A stretch of DNA of 64,000 nucleotides. Origin: Podospora bellae-mahoneyi. Lineage: Eukaryota > Ascomycota > Sordariomycetes > Sordariales > Podosporaceae. The position numbers were made by a program, and so were the translations under genes. This document shows, piece by piece, positions 20,801 through 31,460 of the stretch (its first letter is position 1; each line of letters starts with the position of its first letter). Location: contig NC_085882.1 of NCBI RefSeq assembly GCF_035222275.1, positions 1,743,501 to 1,807,500 of the forward strand, written 5' to 3'. Below the pieces are notes generated by a model, which ran no database searches, was not told the DNA's origin, and worked only from the letters and a program-made list of their open reading frames with translations.

Positions 20801-21575
20801 CACAAATTCCCCGCTCCTAATAACCCTTTCGCTTTCTTGATCCTCTTTCTTCACCCCCCTTTTTCAAATACCTCAAAGACCATTTTCAGAAAGCCAGTCA
20901 CCGGGCGCCCCATCTGGAGACCCCGGGATGACGTCAAGGATATCCGATAGATTTACCATGTTGTCAAAATCTGGGTCCCAAGGGAGGGAATCCATATGGG
21001 CCACTCCGCCTCTCTCCTCTTGTCCCCCGGCTGTATCCTCGGCTTCCATCTCTCGGCTTCCATCTGGCCTTGAGCCTGTTCGGGGGTGCCGGAGATATCC
21101 TTGAGCATATCATGCATGTTGAGGGGGTGTTAATGCCCAAGTTCCAAGGGAGGACATCACTGCCGTTCAGCCCGCCTGCCTCCTGTTCGCCTTCGACGTT
21201 GTTGTCGGCTTGGGCTATCTGACCTTGAACCTGGTCGTGGATTCCGGGGATGCCCTTGAGGATCTCGTCCATGTTAATGTTCTTGAGGATCTCATCCATA
21301 TTGGTGTGACCTTGCGGATATCGTCCACGTTGACGTCCTTGAGGATATCCTCCATGTTGATGCCGTTATCAAGGCCAGAGTCCCAACGGGGGCCCACCAT
21401 CGCCGAGAAATCCGCCAGTCTCCTGTCTGCCCTCGACTCTATCTTCGGCTTGGATCTGACCTTCACCCTGAGCTTGATCCTGGCCTTGATCTTGTTGCTG
21501 GAAGTGGGTGATCGAGGTGATCATCGACGTTGCTCTCGGGCTGCTCTTCGGGCCGGTGCCAGTTCATGCGAGGGA
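20801..21575. other. Low-complexity segment with GAGGATNTC(G/C)TCCATGTT repeats
   Basis: Around 21230-21365 the phrase GAGGAT(C/A)TC...TCCATGTT recurs four to five times at roughly 30-base spacing. On the minus strand it translates as MDEILKNINMDEIL-type repeats. I do not see a start or splice structure that makes this a gene by itself. It may be the decayed 3' extension of the neighbouring minus-strand gene. Confidence 0.45.
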
Positions 21576-23171
21576 TCATGTGGGAGTGATCTGGATTATG
21601 ACCATCCCATTTCCATTATTCTGCACAACCTGATCGGGGGCGGCCCTCGCTACACCGTTGTGGCCGTGCGCATCGTCGACCGGAGAGGCTGTTGGGGTGT
21701 TGTTGGGTGTCCTTGGAGCTCCCCTCCGTCCTGCACCCCCTCTCTGTGGCTTCCACACCCCTGCCTTGATCTGCTTGTTTCGATGGTGGTCCGTGAATGG
21801 CCTCCTCTGTTCCCTCGCTTGTTTCTTGGCAGCCTTTATCTCATCCGGGGACATTCCAGTAAAATCCAACTCGGATGCAATTCCAGGGGACTGTTCGGAC
21901 TCTTCCTTTGTAAGACGCCGCGTAGTTCCTTTGCGGCTGAGTGGTGCTGATTCGGATCGCGGAGTTGCTCTGTCGACTGGTGGGGAGCCGTTCTAGGGCT
22001 CTCTAGTTATAGCGGTAGTAGGGGAGACAATATTGCGGCCAATGGGTATGTGCTGCGGAATACCTGGGACCAAACCACCCTGCTGTTGAAGATTATTTGG
22101 AGAAATGGGAGTTGGCTGCGCTGAGTGAGGGTGGGGTCCTCCGCTTGAAACTGATGACCTCGAGCCCTTCGAGTCGGGTCGGCGGCTGTGGAGGCTGGTG
22201 TAGATGCCTTTCTTTTGTTGTTGGGGGGAGGTCCCGCAGTAGGACCATTCTAGGGCTCTACTGGAGCAAGGCTCCCACCAGCTGGTTGGACATGACTGGG
22301 CATTGTGGTTGCAACGGTTCGCTGATTCACCGTCTTGGCCTTCTGGGCCCAGTTGTCCCGGTTGTTCCACAGGTCGATGAGGCCTCGGAAGCCTCTCTTG
22401 GTAGCATGGTGAATTAGGCGCTTCAGGTCTCCTTGACGGGGTAAGACGTCATCGCGCTCAGAGATGAATCGAATCAAATAAGTTTCCGCCTTCAATAGTT
22501 CTCCGAAAGAGCGATAGGCCTGTGATGTCGCAGCCTTGTCCTTGTTCGAAAAGTGGTGCTCAGTCCATCTCTTTTCACAAGTTATCAACCACTTCTTGTG
22601 AGAACATGATTGATCGCCGGAGTTGACAAGTCGTGAAGCCGTCTCCAAGTCGGTGTAATTCTCGGCCTCCTTCCTCCAGGACTTTGTAAAGATATCCCAG
22701 TAGACTTCAGCGGCTCTGTTGCGCAGTGCCATTGGTACAAGTGGCAACCCGTCTGTCTTATGCTGAGGGTTGGTTAAACGCGCAACGGAAGTGCGGACGA
22801 GCCTTAGCGCATCGTCGCACAAGAGGAGAGACGGGACGCGGAGAGGACATGAACGTTCTGGTGGCGCCATGACAATGAACAGCGTAAACATCAAGTCCAC
22901 AGTCAACTTGTCTGGGGGAAAGGCATTCAAGATCGAGGTGGGAGTCGCACGTCTAGGCGTGCGATGAAATTGCCAAAGCCTCGATCACAGACCTTGAAAA
23001 CCCCCAAATCACACTCAGACACGCGACTAAACGACGGCAATAAGTAGTGATTTGTGATCTTGAGATGCATAGGAACTGTCAAGCGCGCTCGTGGAAAGGG
23101 GAACATCGTGACTTACCAGAACCGACATGCTCAGCATCGACCGCAGGGGAAGCTTGGGGAGAGGAAGACAT
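21576..23171 (-). pseudogene. TDK-signature family, copy F (long member, interrupted)
   Basis: Exon 1 (23117-23171) encodes MSSSPQASPAVDAEHVGS and ends at GTAAGT. The acceptor at 22912-22913 gives an in-phase exon beginning DKLTVDLMFTLFIVMAPPER, which runs about 220 residues. This part looks folded, helical and Trp-rich (RAAEVYWDIFTKSWRKEAEN, RGFRGLIDLWNNRDNWAQKA). It meets a TAG at 22250 in an EP-stop-NG context. The same frame continues as GPPPNNKRKAST. After a frame change comes GGLVPGIPQHIPIGRN, like LLVLPEGMHIPGR of copy C. A second EP-stop-NG TAG at 21993 is followed by GMSPDEIKAAKKQAREQRRP and FTDHHRNKQIKAGVWK, the signature block. Its N-terminal domain is the longest in the family. 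Two TAGs and one frame change argue for a pseudogene. Confidence 0.5.
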
Positions 23172-24953
23172 GATTGTGACTGTAAGACTGTGAGGTACAC
23201 AGTTAGATATGGCTCATGCCATGTGTAGCTAATGTCGTGGACTTACTCGACTGTGGTGATAGAAAAGAAGAAAAACTCCAATCGCAGCTGCTGTCCATGC
23301 CCGAGTAAAAGCAGAAATAAAGGCAGCAGAGGAAAGAGAAAGTGAGAGGGGGAGGCACAGTAAATAGTTGAGGGCAGGGCGGGTCTCTCTCTGCTTGCAA
23401 ATTTCAAGATTTGCACGCGTCGACATGAGCTCTGCACGCACTGTGTCCTGACGACGACAGTCGATGATGGCGGCGGCACTTGCAACTTATACGCCGACTC
23501 AGTAAAAGCAATCGCCAATGGTGAAGTCATGATGTCTTGTCTTTCAGGGGTAATGTTTACATGTGGTGATATCCACCAGCTACCCCCTGATATCCATAAA
23601 TGAGGCTATACAAAGTACAGATAAATCACTTCCTCTTATCCTTTTCCGCATCTCGTTATCTTCCATCTTCAATGATCCATAGATCATTGAAAATACAACC
23701 AAAGACATCAACACATCACCTCAACATCCCCTTCTGCAAGCTCCATGCCAAGACCTACAAGTCACCCCACTAACTTGGAAAGAGAAGCAGTTATTCCTTC
23801 TTCGCAAACCCTTTCCAGACCTTACTTTTCAGGCAGGGTTAAGAAAGAAATCGGCAAAACCTCCTCGTGACTCACTGGCCCAATAGGGTTGTTTTAGGAG
23901 CAAGTTAGAAGACTGGATAAAACAATGGACAGATATAAGCTATCTTATCTGCCTGTTATACTGATAAGAGACACGCCGAGTATATCATTGACGTGTCGCG
24001 TGGCGTGGGATAGGGAAAGGTTAGTTCATTGTACCGCCAGTTGTATATTAATACTATGAACATGAGAAATGAACGTATTGTTATGCAGGGCACGGGCGGT
24101 AGAGCAGGAAGCTTAATTTTGATTCTCCACCGTCTTGGGATGGTGGTTGGAGGCAGGAATATTGTGACTTGTTGCCTAAGTATGACTAGGAGAGATACTG
24201 TCACTGAAGAATATGCACCAACATATATCATAATCTTCCCGCCCGTTCTAGCCGTATCCATCTTTCCCCGTGACCTCAATTTATCTTGAAAGCGGATGAT
24301 ACGTGATACGTAAGACCGAGATTCTCATTCAAACCAAAGCCCTGACTGGCCGGGCTACTACCTATAAACATCAACACTGACAAAGCGATGTGGGAGCTTG
24401 GGAGTGAAAGTCATACATGGCAAAAAGAGTAAAAGAAGCGCAAAATTTATAAGAGGAAAGCAACACGGTACATCTTTCAAACCACGATACCGCCCCCCCA
24501 GCCTTTACCATTTCCCACACCACCGCTGCCGCGCCCTAGACCCTGTCATATCCCTTCAACTCTCCAAGGTTCCACCCCTTGGTCTGGAAGTGACGGGCGA
24601 TCCATTGGTCACCCTCATTGTCCTCATCCCCACACCCAGCCCTCATCCCCATTTTTCACTTCCGCCGACATAACCACCTTCATCTGGAACCTCCGCCGAG
24701 GCTAACCCACCCACAAAGGTCTCACTCGACTCGAGCCAAGAAAGACACCGCCGTTGATATCATCCCCCCCCCCCATAAACACATCAGTAATCCCAAGATC
24801 CCCCCATCCCAAGACCGAATCCTCATATCGCCTCCATGCTCAATCCCCTCCGGTGCGATATCCTCCCAAGCCAGAAAATCCCCAACCTCTCCATTCCCAG
24901 TATGACCATCCTGGATAATCTCGAGCCACATCACTGAGAGGTAAGGTAGTTAG
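23172..24953. other. No gene seen
   Basis: The presumed promoter of the gene starting at 23171, then about 1.7 kb with only short frames, small AT-rich patches and a C homopolymer near 24765. Nothing supported. Confidence 0.4.
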
Positions 24954-25951
24954 ATGACAAACACCTCCGCTTCACTACCTCTGCCGATCCCCGTGACCGA
25001 CCACCTTCTGACGTCAACGTCTGTCTCACACAGGCCCTCCCCAGCGCTGTCTTGCGATGGTGTTTTCCGTGGCTTCTCCGCTATTTTCGACCGCAGGAGG
25101 TTGGTGGGCCATAGCTCAGACGGCCGTTGCAGGCGGCGATCATGTCGTTGGTGCTCATATGGACCAGCCGATGGTGACCCTTGATTAGGCAGTTGGCCCT
25201 GCACCTGGGGCTCGGGGGCCTTGTACCGGTGACTTGGGAATCTGAGTATCTGGCTCGGTGGCTTCCACTTGGGAGCCAGGGTCTTGCGTGTGGGTGGCAA
25301 TGGACTGATACCGGTCTGGGACAACAGGATTAGACGGCTGCTTTGGAGAGAGCCATTTCGGGGTCGATGGTAGTGGTGAACATCGAACCCCTCCTGGAAT
25401 GTTGGACCACGGCAAATATGGAACTGATCAGACTGGAAAGTCTGAGTCTACACTGTATCCGGCAGCTCGGGTTAGCCCCAGCACAGAACAACAATCGTGA
25501 GCCTGCAGCAGGAATCCAGCTCCTCGACCTTCGTGGTCTTGGAAGTTGAGGTACAGACACCTGACCAGCCGGGGAGGGGGATATCTGGGGGCACAACCGC
25601 ATCCCGGCAACGCATCGTCCGCCCAGGTGTTGATCCAGTGGTAGACCGAGACCTCTCCGACACTTCCTCAGATTTCCTAGCCGTGGCTGCAAATTTCGTG
25701 AGCCGGTTTACACACCGTCATCTCTGTAAGAAAACCTTGTCGGAACAGGCGGCGGACGTGCAGATCCTGTTAGGATCCGCCTCCTTCTTCGCCTTCTTCA
25801 GTACCGCGAAGCCCGGTTTCTTCGTGGTGTCGGTGAAATGATCCCGAATACACTGAGCACACCGAAGTTGAACCGTCTGGGAGCTCGACCCAGGACCGTG
25901 CAGGTATTGCCCTGAGTCGTGTGGGGGATCGTGGGTACGGCTGGTCGTCAA
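24954..25951 (-). pseudogene. Decayed gene with a cysteine cluster, family unknown
   Basis: The minus-strand frame from 25951 reads MTTSRTHDPPHDSGQYLHGP, then VQLRCAQCIRDHFTDTTKK and NRICTSAACSDKVFLQR, a possible zinc-binding C-x2-C...C-x4-C arrangement. After a TGA at 25718 the same frame continues (RCVNRLTKFAATARKSEEVS) for 90 more codons. Further downstream, coding-like Pro/Gln-rich pieces appear in other frames (NPVVPDRYQSIATHTQDPGS near 25330), with a last piece ending SVTGIGRGSEAEVFVI at 24950. I read this as one gene broken by at least one stop and two frame changes, but introns could account for part of it. Confidence 0.35.
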
Positions 25952-26228
25952 AAGCCCGGTAAGCGAGAGATCAGGTATGGCTAGGTCAGGTAGATAAGTA
26001 GATCAGGTAAAAAAAGGTTTTCCACAATGGGAAATGTAAAGTAAGTAGTGATATATATGGGTAATGATGTAAAGCGAGAAAATTCGACCGAATAGAACTC
26101 GCCAGTGTGAACAAGGCTTTGACCCTAGAAGAAAAGGTCGCCTGGCCCCAACGGTTCTTGGAGGCCATTCTGCGTATGGGCTCTGTGTTGGGCTTCTCCA
26201 GCTGTCGTTGAATTCGCTCAGAGGAAGG

Positions 26229-26516
26229 TCAGTCCAGGTACAGTAGGTGCTCAACAACTAGACCAGAAGCAGGAAACTCCTTTGATGCTTGAGAAAGGCC
26301 AACAAAAGCGCCGGCCCCATTCAGATAGTCTGGCGGCTCAGGTAAGTCAAGGAAAACGTCAGCACCTCTGGCAAGGGCTGCAATTCTGATAAAGGCCTCC
26401 TGGAACCATGCACCCCTAGAACTAATTCCACCACAAGACGGCGACGAGAACCACGCAACTGATTTCGCCGTGTAGTCGGTTTTGCCAGAAAAGATCCTTA
26501 AACCCATTACCAGCAC
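26229..26516 (-). other. Unknown open frame, coding-like
   Basis: A 95-residue frame with balanced composition (SVAWFSSPSCGGISSRGAWF, RIAALARGADVFLDLPEPPD, AFVGLSQASKEFPASGLVVE). Unrecognised. It has no clear start context or partner exons and may be an exon relic. Confidence 0.25.
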
Positions 26517-27328
26517 TCATCCCACCAACACAACCAACCTCAGTGAACATTACCGAGCACAATACTCGAGCCCGACATTCCGGTTCACCCCAAGACAAGC
26601 CCCCAACCCGAGCATGTTACTTGTGTGGCCGCCCAGCCAGTCCCAAGCCAGGCGAGAGCCAGGAAACAGTCTCGGGGCTTGGACGCGGTCTGTGGTGCCT
26701 GAGGTAGGTAGGTGAATGCTGGTCAAGGTGAGAAGGTGAAAGAAAGGAAAGAGGCTTTTGCTATCACGATGAAACCAATTGTTGGTGATAGAAATTGAGA
26801 TATACATATATATATCCCCTTCTGTCTGTCTGTCTGTCTTAACGTGAGAGCAGACGTCAGGCCTTGAACACAAATGCTCAGAAGCAGGAAAATGATGCTG
26901 AAGACAATGTGAATGTAAAGATGAGACTGATGTTGGGAATGAAAACTTCTAGCTGTGAATGTCCCAGGCCTATTATACCCATCATTTACCCTTTTCCCCT
27001 CCCCACCAGGCCATAACTGCTGGCGCCATCGTTGGTGCTTGTCTTGAAAGAAAACATCCGTTTGGGCTATGCATGTGTTCGCAAGCATAAAGCAGCTGCA
27101 CCGAGCGTTTCCATCTGCCATGCACCGTCTGTTTGGGATGCGTTTGTCCTCTGGCATTAGCGTCCCCCGCACCGTCACGCATGGTCAAGAGACCTTCAGA
27201 GATGCTGCAACCCGGAAAGAAATAAACGCCCTGTTTTTACTCTATGTGTAACATACCAGTTCGCCACCAAGCCCAGTACTCCTCCCTTCCCGTAACCTCA
27301 TGATCAGTGTCCCATCGGAATCCTCATC
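26517..27328. other. Boundary region, no gene
   Basis: Holds a (CTGT)n microsatellite (about 26822-26839), a TATATA patch near 26806, and downstream sequence of ies2. No supported gene. The dense housekeeping compartment begins here. Confidence 0.5.
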
Positions 27329-28833
27329 CTAAGAGACCTCCTCCACCATCCTGCCCGAAGCCAAACCACCCTTGATGAAAACCCTCCCGGCAGGTCCAGC
27401 CAACATCTCATCCGGAACAGACACCTTGCTTCCGTCTTTGTTGTTGACCCACCTCACAAACATGGGATCAGCACGGGGAGCAGCCTCGGCGGTGCCATCC
27501 GGGGTATCATACCCACCCGCGGCAAGAAGCGCATTCTTCCGGTTTGTCTTGGGCGCTTGCTTCTTGAGGAGCTTGTTGATGGTTTCCATCTAAGACACCA
27601 TGTTAGTTTTGTTCTCAGTAAAACAGACAAAGGCAAACAAACCTTGACCTCCTCATTCCGCTTCTCGCTCAGATTCCGTCTGCGTCTGGCCATCTCGGCA
27701 CGTCTCATGGACAGCTCCTCGGCGGTGAAAACCTTCTTCGCTTGGACCTCATCAGACAGCTTAAGGTACTCGTGAGATGCCTCTCCAAGCTTAGCCCTCT
27801 GTCTGGCCGTGAGTTTTGACAGATCTGGCGTCCCCCCTCTGCTCCCCAGCTCGCTGTCCAGATCATCATCCTCCCCCCCTTCAGCATCCTCATCATCAAC
27901 CACAATCTCCTCCTCTCCCTCGGCATCGATATCCTCCTCCTCCCCCTCAGCATCCTCCTCCTCCTCCTCCTCCTCCTCTTCCTCCTCCTCCCCCTCCTCG
28001 GCATCAACTCCCATGGTGATATCCTCCGGCTCGCTCTCCAGCTCACTAAGCTCCTCATCATCGTCATCATCAGCGTAGTGAATAGCCGGTTTAGCCTTGA
28101 CAGGCGTGGTCTTTGCCTTGCTGGCAGGGACAGCCACACCCCTCTGAGGCTTGGTGACCTTGATAGCAGGCGGCGGAGGAGCAATGGACATGTCGACATC
28201 CTCATCATCGTCCTCTTCCCCTTCAGCATCAACGTCCATGTCATCCCCATCATCCATATCCTCATCTTCATCCTCTTCTTCTTCCTCCTCCTCTTCGTCT
28301 TCCTCATCGTCGTCATCTTCTAGGTCGTTTCGGAGACCGGAACGGTTGCTGTTTCCCTTAACTTCAATCTCCTGTTTCGGCTCCTCCTCTTCCTCGTCTT
28401 CGTCTTCCTCCTCCTCATCTACGTCGTCGCCCTCGCTACTTTCGATAACATAGCGATTTCCGCCTCCTCTGGTCCGTTTCCCTCCTGAAGATCCTGGCCG
28501 GGGGGTGGAGGTGCTGGGGATAGCTTTCCGTTTGCTGTTGTTGTTGTTGTTGTTATTGTTGTTATTGTTGTTGTTGCTGCTTGTCCCGCTGGTGGCCTGG
28601 CGAAGCTTGCTAGATGAGGTCTTGACTGTTAAGTGGATATGCTGGTCGGCATCTGCAGGACCGGTGGGGGAGGATCCAGGCCTCCGCGACACAGAGGCGA
28701 TGCCGTTTCCTGAGCGGCGGTTGGACGAGCGTGACGACATGGTGCGCTCGTTATCCTTGTTATCTCTGTCGGCGAGGTCAGTGATTTTCACGGTGGCGCG
28801 CTGAGCGGCCGAGCGACGCGGCCGGGACGACAT
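27329..28833 (-). CDS. ies2: INO80 chromatin-remodelling complex subunit Ies2 (PAPA-1 family)
   Basis: Ies2 binds and stimulates the Ino80 ATPase, which slides nucleosomes and exchanges H2A.Z in the nucleus. Two exons, 28833-27643 and 27589-27329, flank a 53-bp intron with donor GTTTGT, branch ACTAAC and acceptor TTAG. They give 483 residues. The first part is basic (MSSRPRRSAAQRATVKITD), then an Asn run, then a very long Asp/Glu region (about residues 135-340). The conserved end has LTARQRAKLGEASHEYLKL, LSMRRAEMARRRRNLSEKR and NKLLKKQAPKTNRKN, then MFVRWVNNKDGSKVSVPDEM, which is the PAPA-1/Ies2 signature. In-frame ATGs exist further upstream, but the one at 28833 opens the basic N-terminus and follows a simple GA-rich leader. 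Confidence 0.85.
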
Positions 28834-28860
28834 GATGGAAATGATGCGTGTGGGTGATGA

Positions 28861-28950
28861 AACGTGGGAGTGAAGAGTGAGAGTGAGAGTGAAGGCGAGA
28901 GTGAGAGTGAGAGCGAGAGTGAGAGCGAGAGTGAGAGTGAGAGTGAGAGA
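28861..28950. repeat. (GAGAGT/GAGCGA)n microsatellite in the ies2 5' leader
   Basis: Imperfect hexanucleotide repeats of GAGAGTGAGA type directly upstream of the ies2 start, probably within its 5' untranslated region (minus-strand reading is CT-rich). Confidence 0.85.
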
Positions 28951-29358
28951 TGAGGAATGTTGACAATTGACGATGTGGCTGGTGGCTGGCTTTGTTGGTC
29001 GGTTGGCTGATAATGCCCTATGGATAGTAGCGTTGATGTGTGGAGGTTGCGAGAGAGACAAGGCACGTCGTCCGAATAAGCTTGCCTCGCCTTGCCTCGC
29101 CTGGCTTTGCCTTGCCTATGCCTTGCCGTGTGTGGGCGGCGTGTGGTGTGTGATTTGCGACTGTGTGAGATGGGCGCGGGCGTGCCAATGGCCAGAAAGG
29201 CTCTCGACCGGAATTTGAGCCTTCCCCAATTCATTCGCGGAGCTGTGTGTACTTCTTTCCAACCGTTGCACTTGGTCAAAAAGTAGGTTTCACAAGGTGT
29301 TTGCCGGCTCCGGCTCCGACAGACGCCGCCTGCACTTCGAACTGTCGGTCGTTTCGTC

Positions 29359-29415
<57 letters not shown>

Positions 29416-30268
29416 ACTCCCTGGAGGCGCGATGCAGATCACAGATCACCCCAGAGAGAAGAGAGTTGAGGCCGGTCCTGTTTCTGAGGGGGCACAACCG
29501 CCACCATCACCATCACAACCGTCCACCCACATTCTCATCATATCTCACTTGAATCGCAAAAAAGATCACTCACATTGGGTGGTTTGCGACGGACTACCTA
29601 TCTCAACGGCTTGCTGCGTTCTCACGGCGGTGTAATCAGCAAGACTGTTTCTCAATGGTGGCTCTCTGGGCTGTCGACGTCATCTTTCATCAACGGACCG
29701 TCTGGGCACTCAATCTCGATTGACATACCAAAGTGTTTGTGGATCAGTTGTTCGATGGCGGCACTCTCACAGTGAGCGGCAGGAACACATAAATGTCTGT
29801 CAGGCAAGACAGACACGGCAGAGAGTATGAGGTGATGGTACAAAAATGACAAAAAGTACACTCGGAATAAACGAAATGATACACCGCAAAGAACACGGCA
29901 AAAAATGACGTCTTCTTCTTCTGTCTGACAGATGGAGCTCGACTCGAATCGAATTGAGCATATACAAACACTTGACCGTGATTGATGGCCGGTGGGATAG
30001 TGGATCGTGGCCCAGCGGACGACCCCAGAATTTGGCGTCTCTAGTTGTGGGGCCGTTGCTGGGTGCTGTTATGAGTGGGGTCACGTCCAAGGCGCCCAGA
30101 CCAGGCCCATCCCGGCACCAGCGCAATTGGGCGAGCCTCGGTAACAATTTCACGGCCAAGTGACGCTGTTGTTGATGACGGCTGTCGGTTTCCATCTTTC
30201 TTTATTTTCGACTCTCGTCACACCGGCTGTTCCTCTTACTCGCATCAGCCATCACCACAGCCAGCAGC
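28951..30268. promoter_or_regulatory. Divergent promoter region between ies2 and pex14/17
   Basis: About 1.3 kb without a supported gene separates the two divergent starts. It contains CCTTGCCTCG-type short repeats near 29085-29125 and a joint (TC)n/(CG)n tract at 29362-29415. Confidence 0.5.
29362..29415. repeat. (TC)n followed directly by (CG)n
   Basis: About 42 bases of TC dinucleotides run straight into CG dinucleotides (29403-29415). A polypyrimidine tract joined to an alternating CG tract can adopt non-B structures (triplex and Z-form) under torsional stress. This is an inference from sequence only. Confidence 0.9.
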
Positions 30269-31460
30269 ATGACCGACGCCGACAAGAAGCCAGACCCAGA
30301 AGTCCCCGCGGCCACAGAGCCCGCCGTGCTCGAGACGCCCCCGACAAACATCGAGCCATCAACGAACACCGAAGCTGAGTCTTCCACTGCGCCGGCGCCA
30401 GAGAAGACGCGAGAAGCCACCCTCCAGCAGGCGCGCATCTTTCTCAAAGACACCGAGACCCAAAAGGCGACCGCAGCCCAAAAAACAGAGTTTCTCAAGA
30501 GCAAAGGGCTGTCGGATAGTGATATTCAAGACCTCCTAAAGGAAGTTACCCAAGATGCGCCAGTACGTTTTTCTCTGCCGTATTGCTTACCAGCATATAT
30601 CAAACTAACCTTTTCATCTCCCCCAGCACCTCGACCAACAATCACGCCTAACCACCACCACCTCCGTCCTCCCAAAAGAAGACCGCCCCCCCATCGTCAC
30701 CTACCCCGAATTCCTCACCACTCCCTCCCGCCCCCCACCCCTAATCACCCCAAACATCTTCCTCAACACAGTCTACGCCTTCACGGGGTTGTCAACCCTC
30801 ATCTACGGCACCTCCAAATTTGTCCTCGAACCCATGGTCACCTCCCTCACCGCCTCGAGGATTGAACTCGCCACAGCAGCGAATGATAACCTCTCCAAAT
30901 TGGTCACCAAGCTAGAAGAAACCGTTTCCCAAATCCCAACCTACCCCTCCCACGACCAGGACCAGTCCCCTCGTCAGTCACTAGATATGCAATCCCAATA
31001 CGACGATCCAACCGAGCTGTTCCACCGCGATATTGGCATCCAGACAGAAGACACACCCCGCTCCTCCCTCAACTTGTCTACTCCCCTCTTTCCTGGGAAC
31101 GCAAAAGAAACGGCTACGAATTACCAGGCCAGACGTCTGTCTGGTCTGGTCAAGTCTTTGAGACAAGTTAATGAGGGGTTGGCGAGCCAGTCGGAGGGTT
31201 ACGCGGATGTGAAGACGGTGCTGGAAGTGATGAGGGATGATTTGGAGGGTTTGGCGAGGGAGACGAGCGGGGAGGTGTATGGGGGGTACAACATGTACGG
31301 GGCGAGGCAGGAGAGGGATGATGAGATTAGGAGGGCGAAGGAGAATATCAGGAGGGTGAAGGGGGTGCTGTTGAGCAGCAGGAGTTTTCCGGGGGATAGG
31401 TCGGGGGTTGTCACGGCTGGGCAAGGGCGAGGGGGGGGGTTTGGGATTGGGGGAAGGTAG
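30269..31460 (+). CDS. pex14/17: Peroxisomal import docking peroxin, Pex14/17 (Pex33-like)
   Basis: The protein docks receptor-cargo complexes at the peroxisomal membrane. Two exons, 30269-30562 and 30627-31460, flank a 64-bp intron (donor GTACGT, branch CTAAC, acceptor CCCCAG). They give 375 residues. Residues about 48-95 (EATLQQARIFLKDTETQKAT, TEFLKSKGLSDSDIQDLL) match the helical Pex14 N-terminal domain that binds Pex5. Exon 2 opens with a Pro-rich segment and PPIVTYPEFLTTPSRPPP. A hydrophobic, probably membrane-associated segment follows (FLNTVYAFTGLSTLIYGTSK), then a coiled-coil region and a Gly-rich tail. This layout fits the filamentous-fungal Pex14/17 or Pex33 protein better than canonical Pex14 (inference). 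Confidence 0.65.

Noticed and set aside
27705-28453. Open frames rich in Ser (plus) and Arg/Met (minus, other frame)
   Set aside because: Shadows of the acidic GAG/GAT repeats of ies2.
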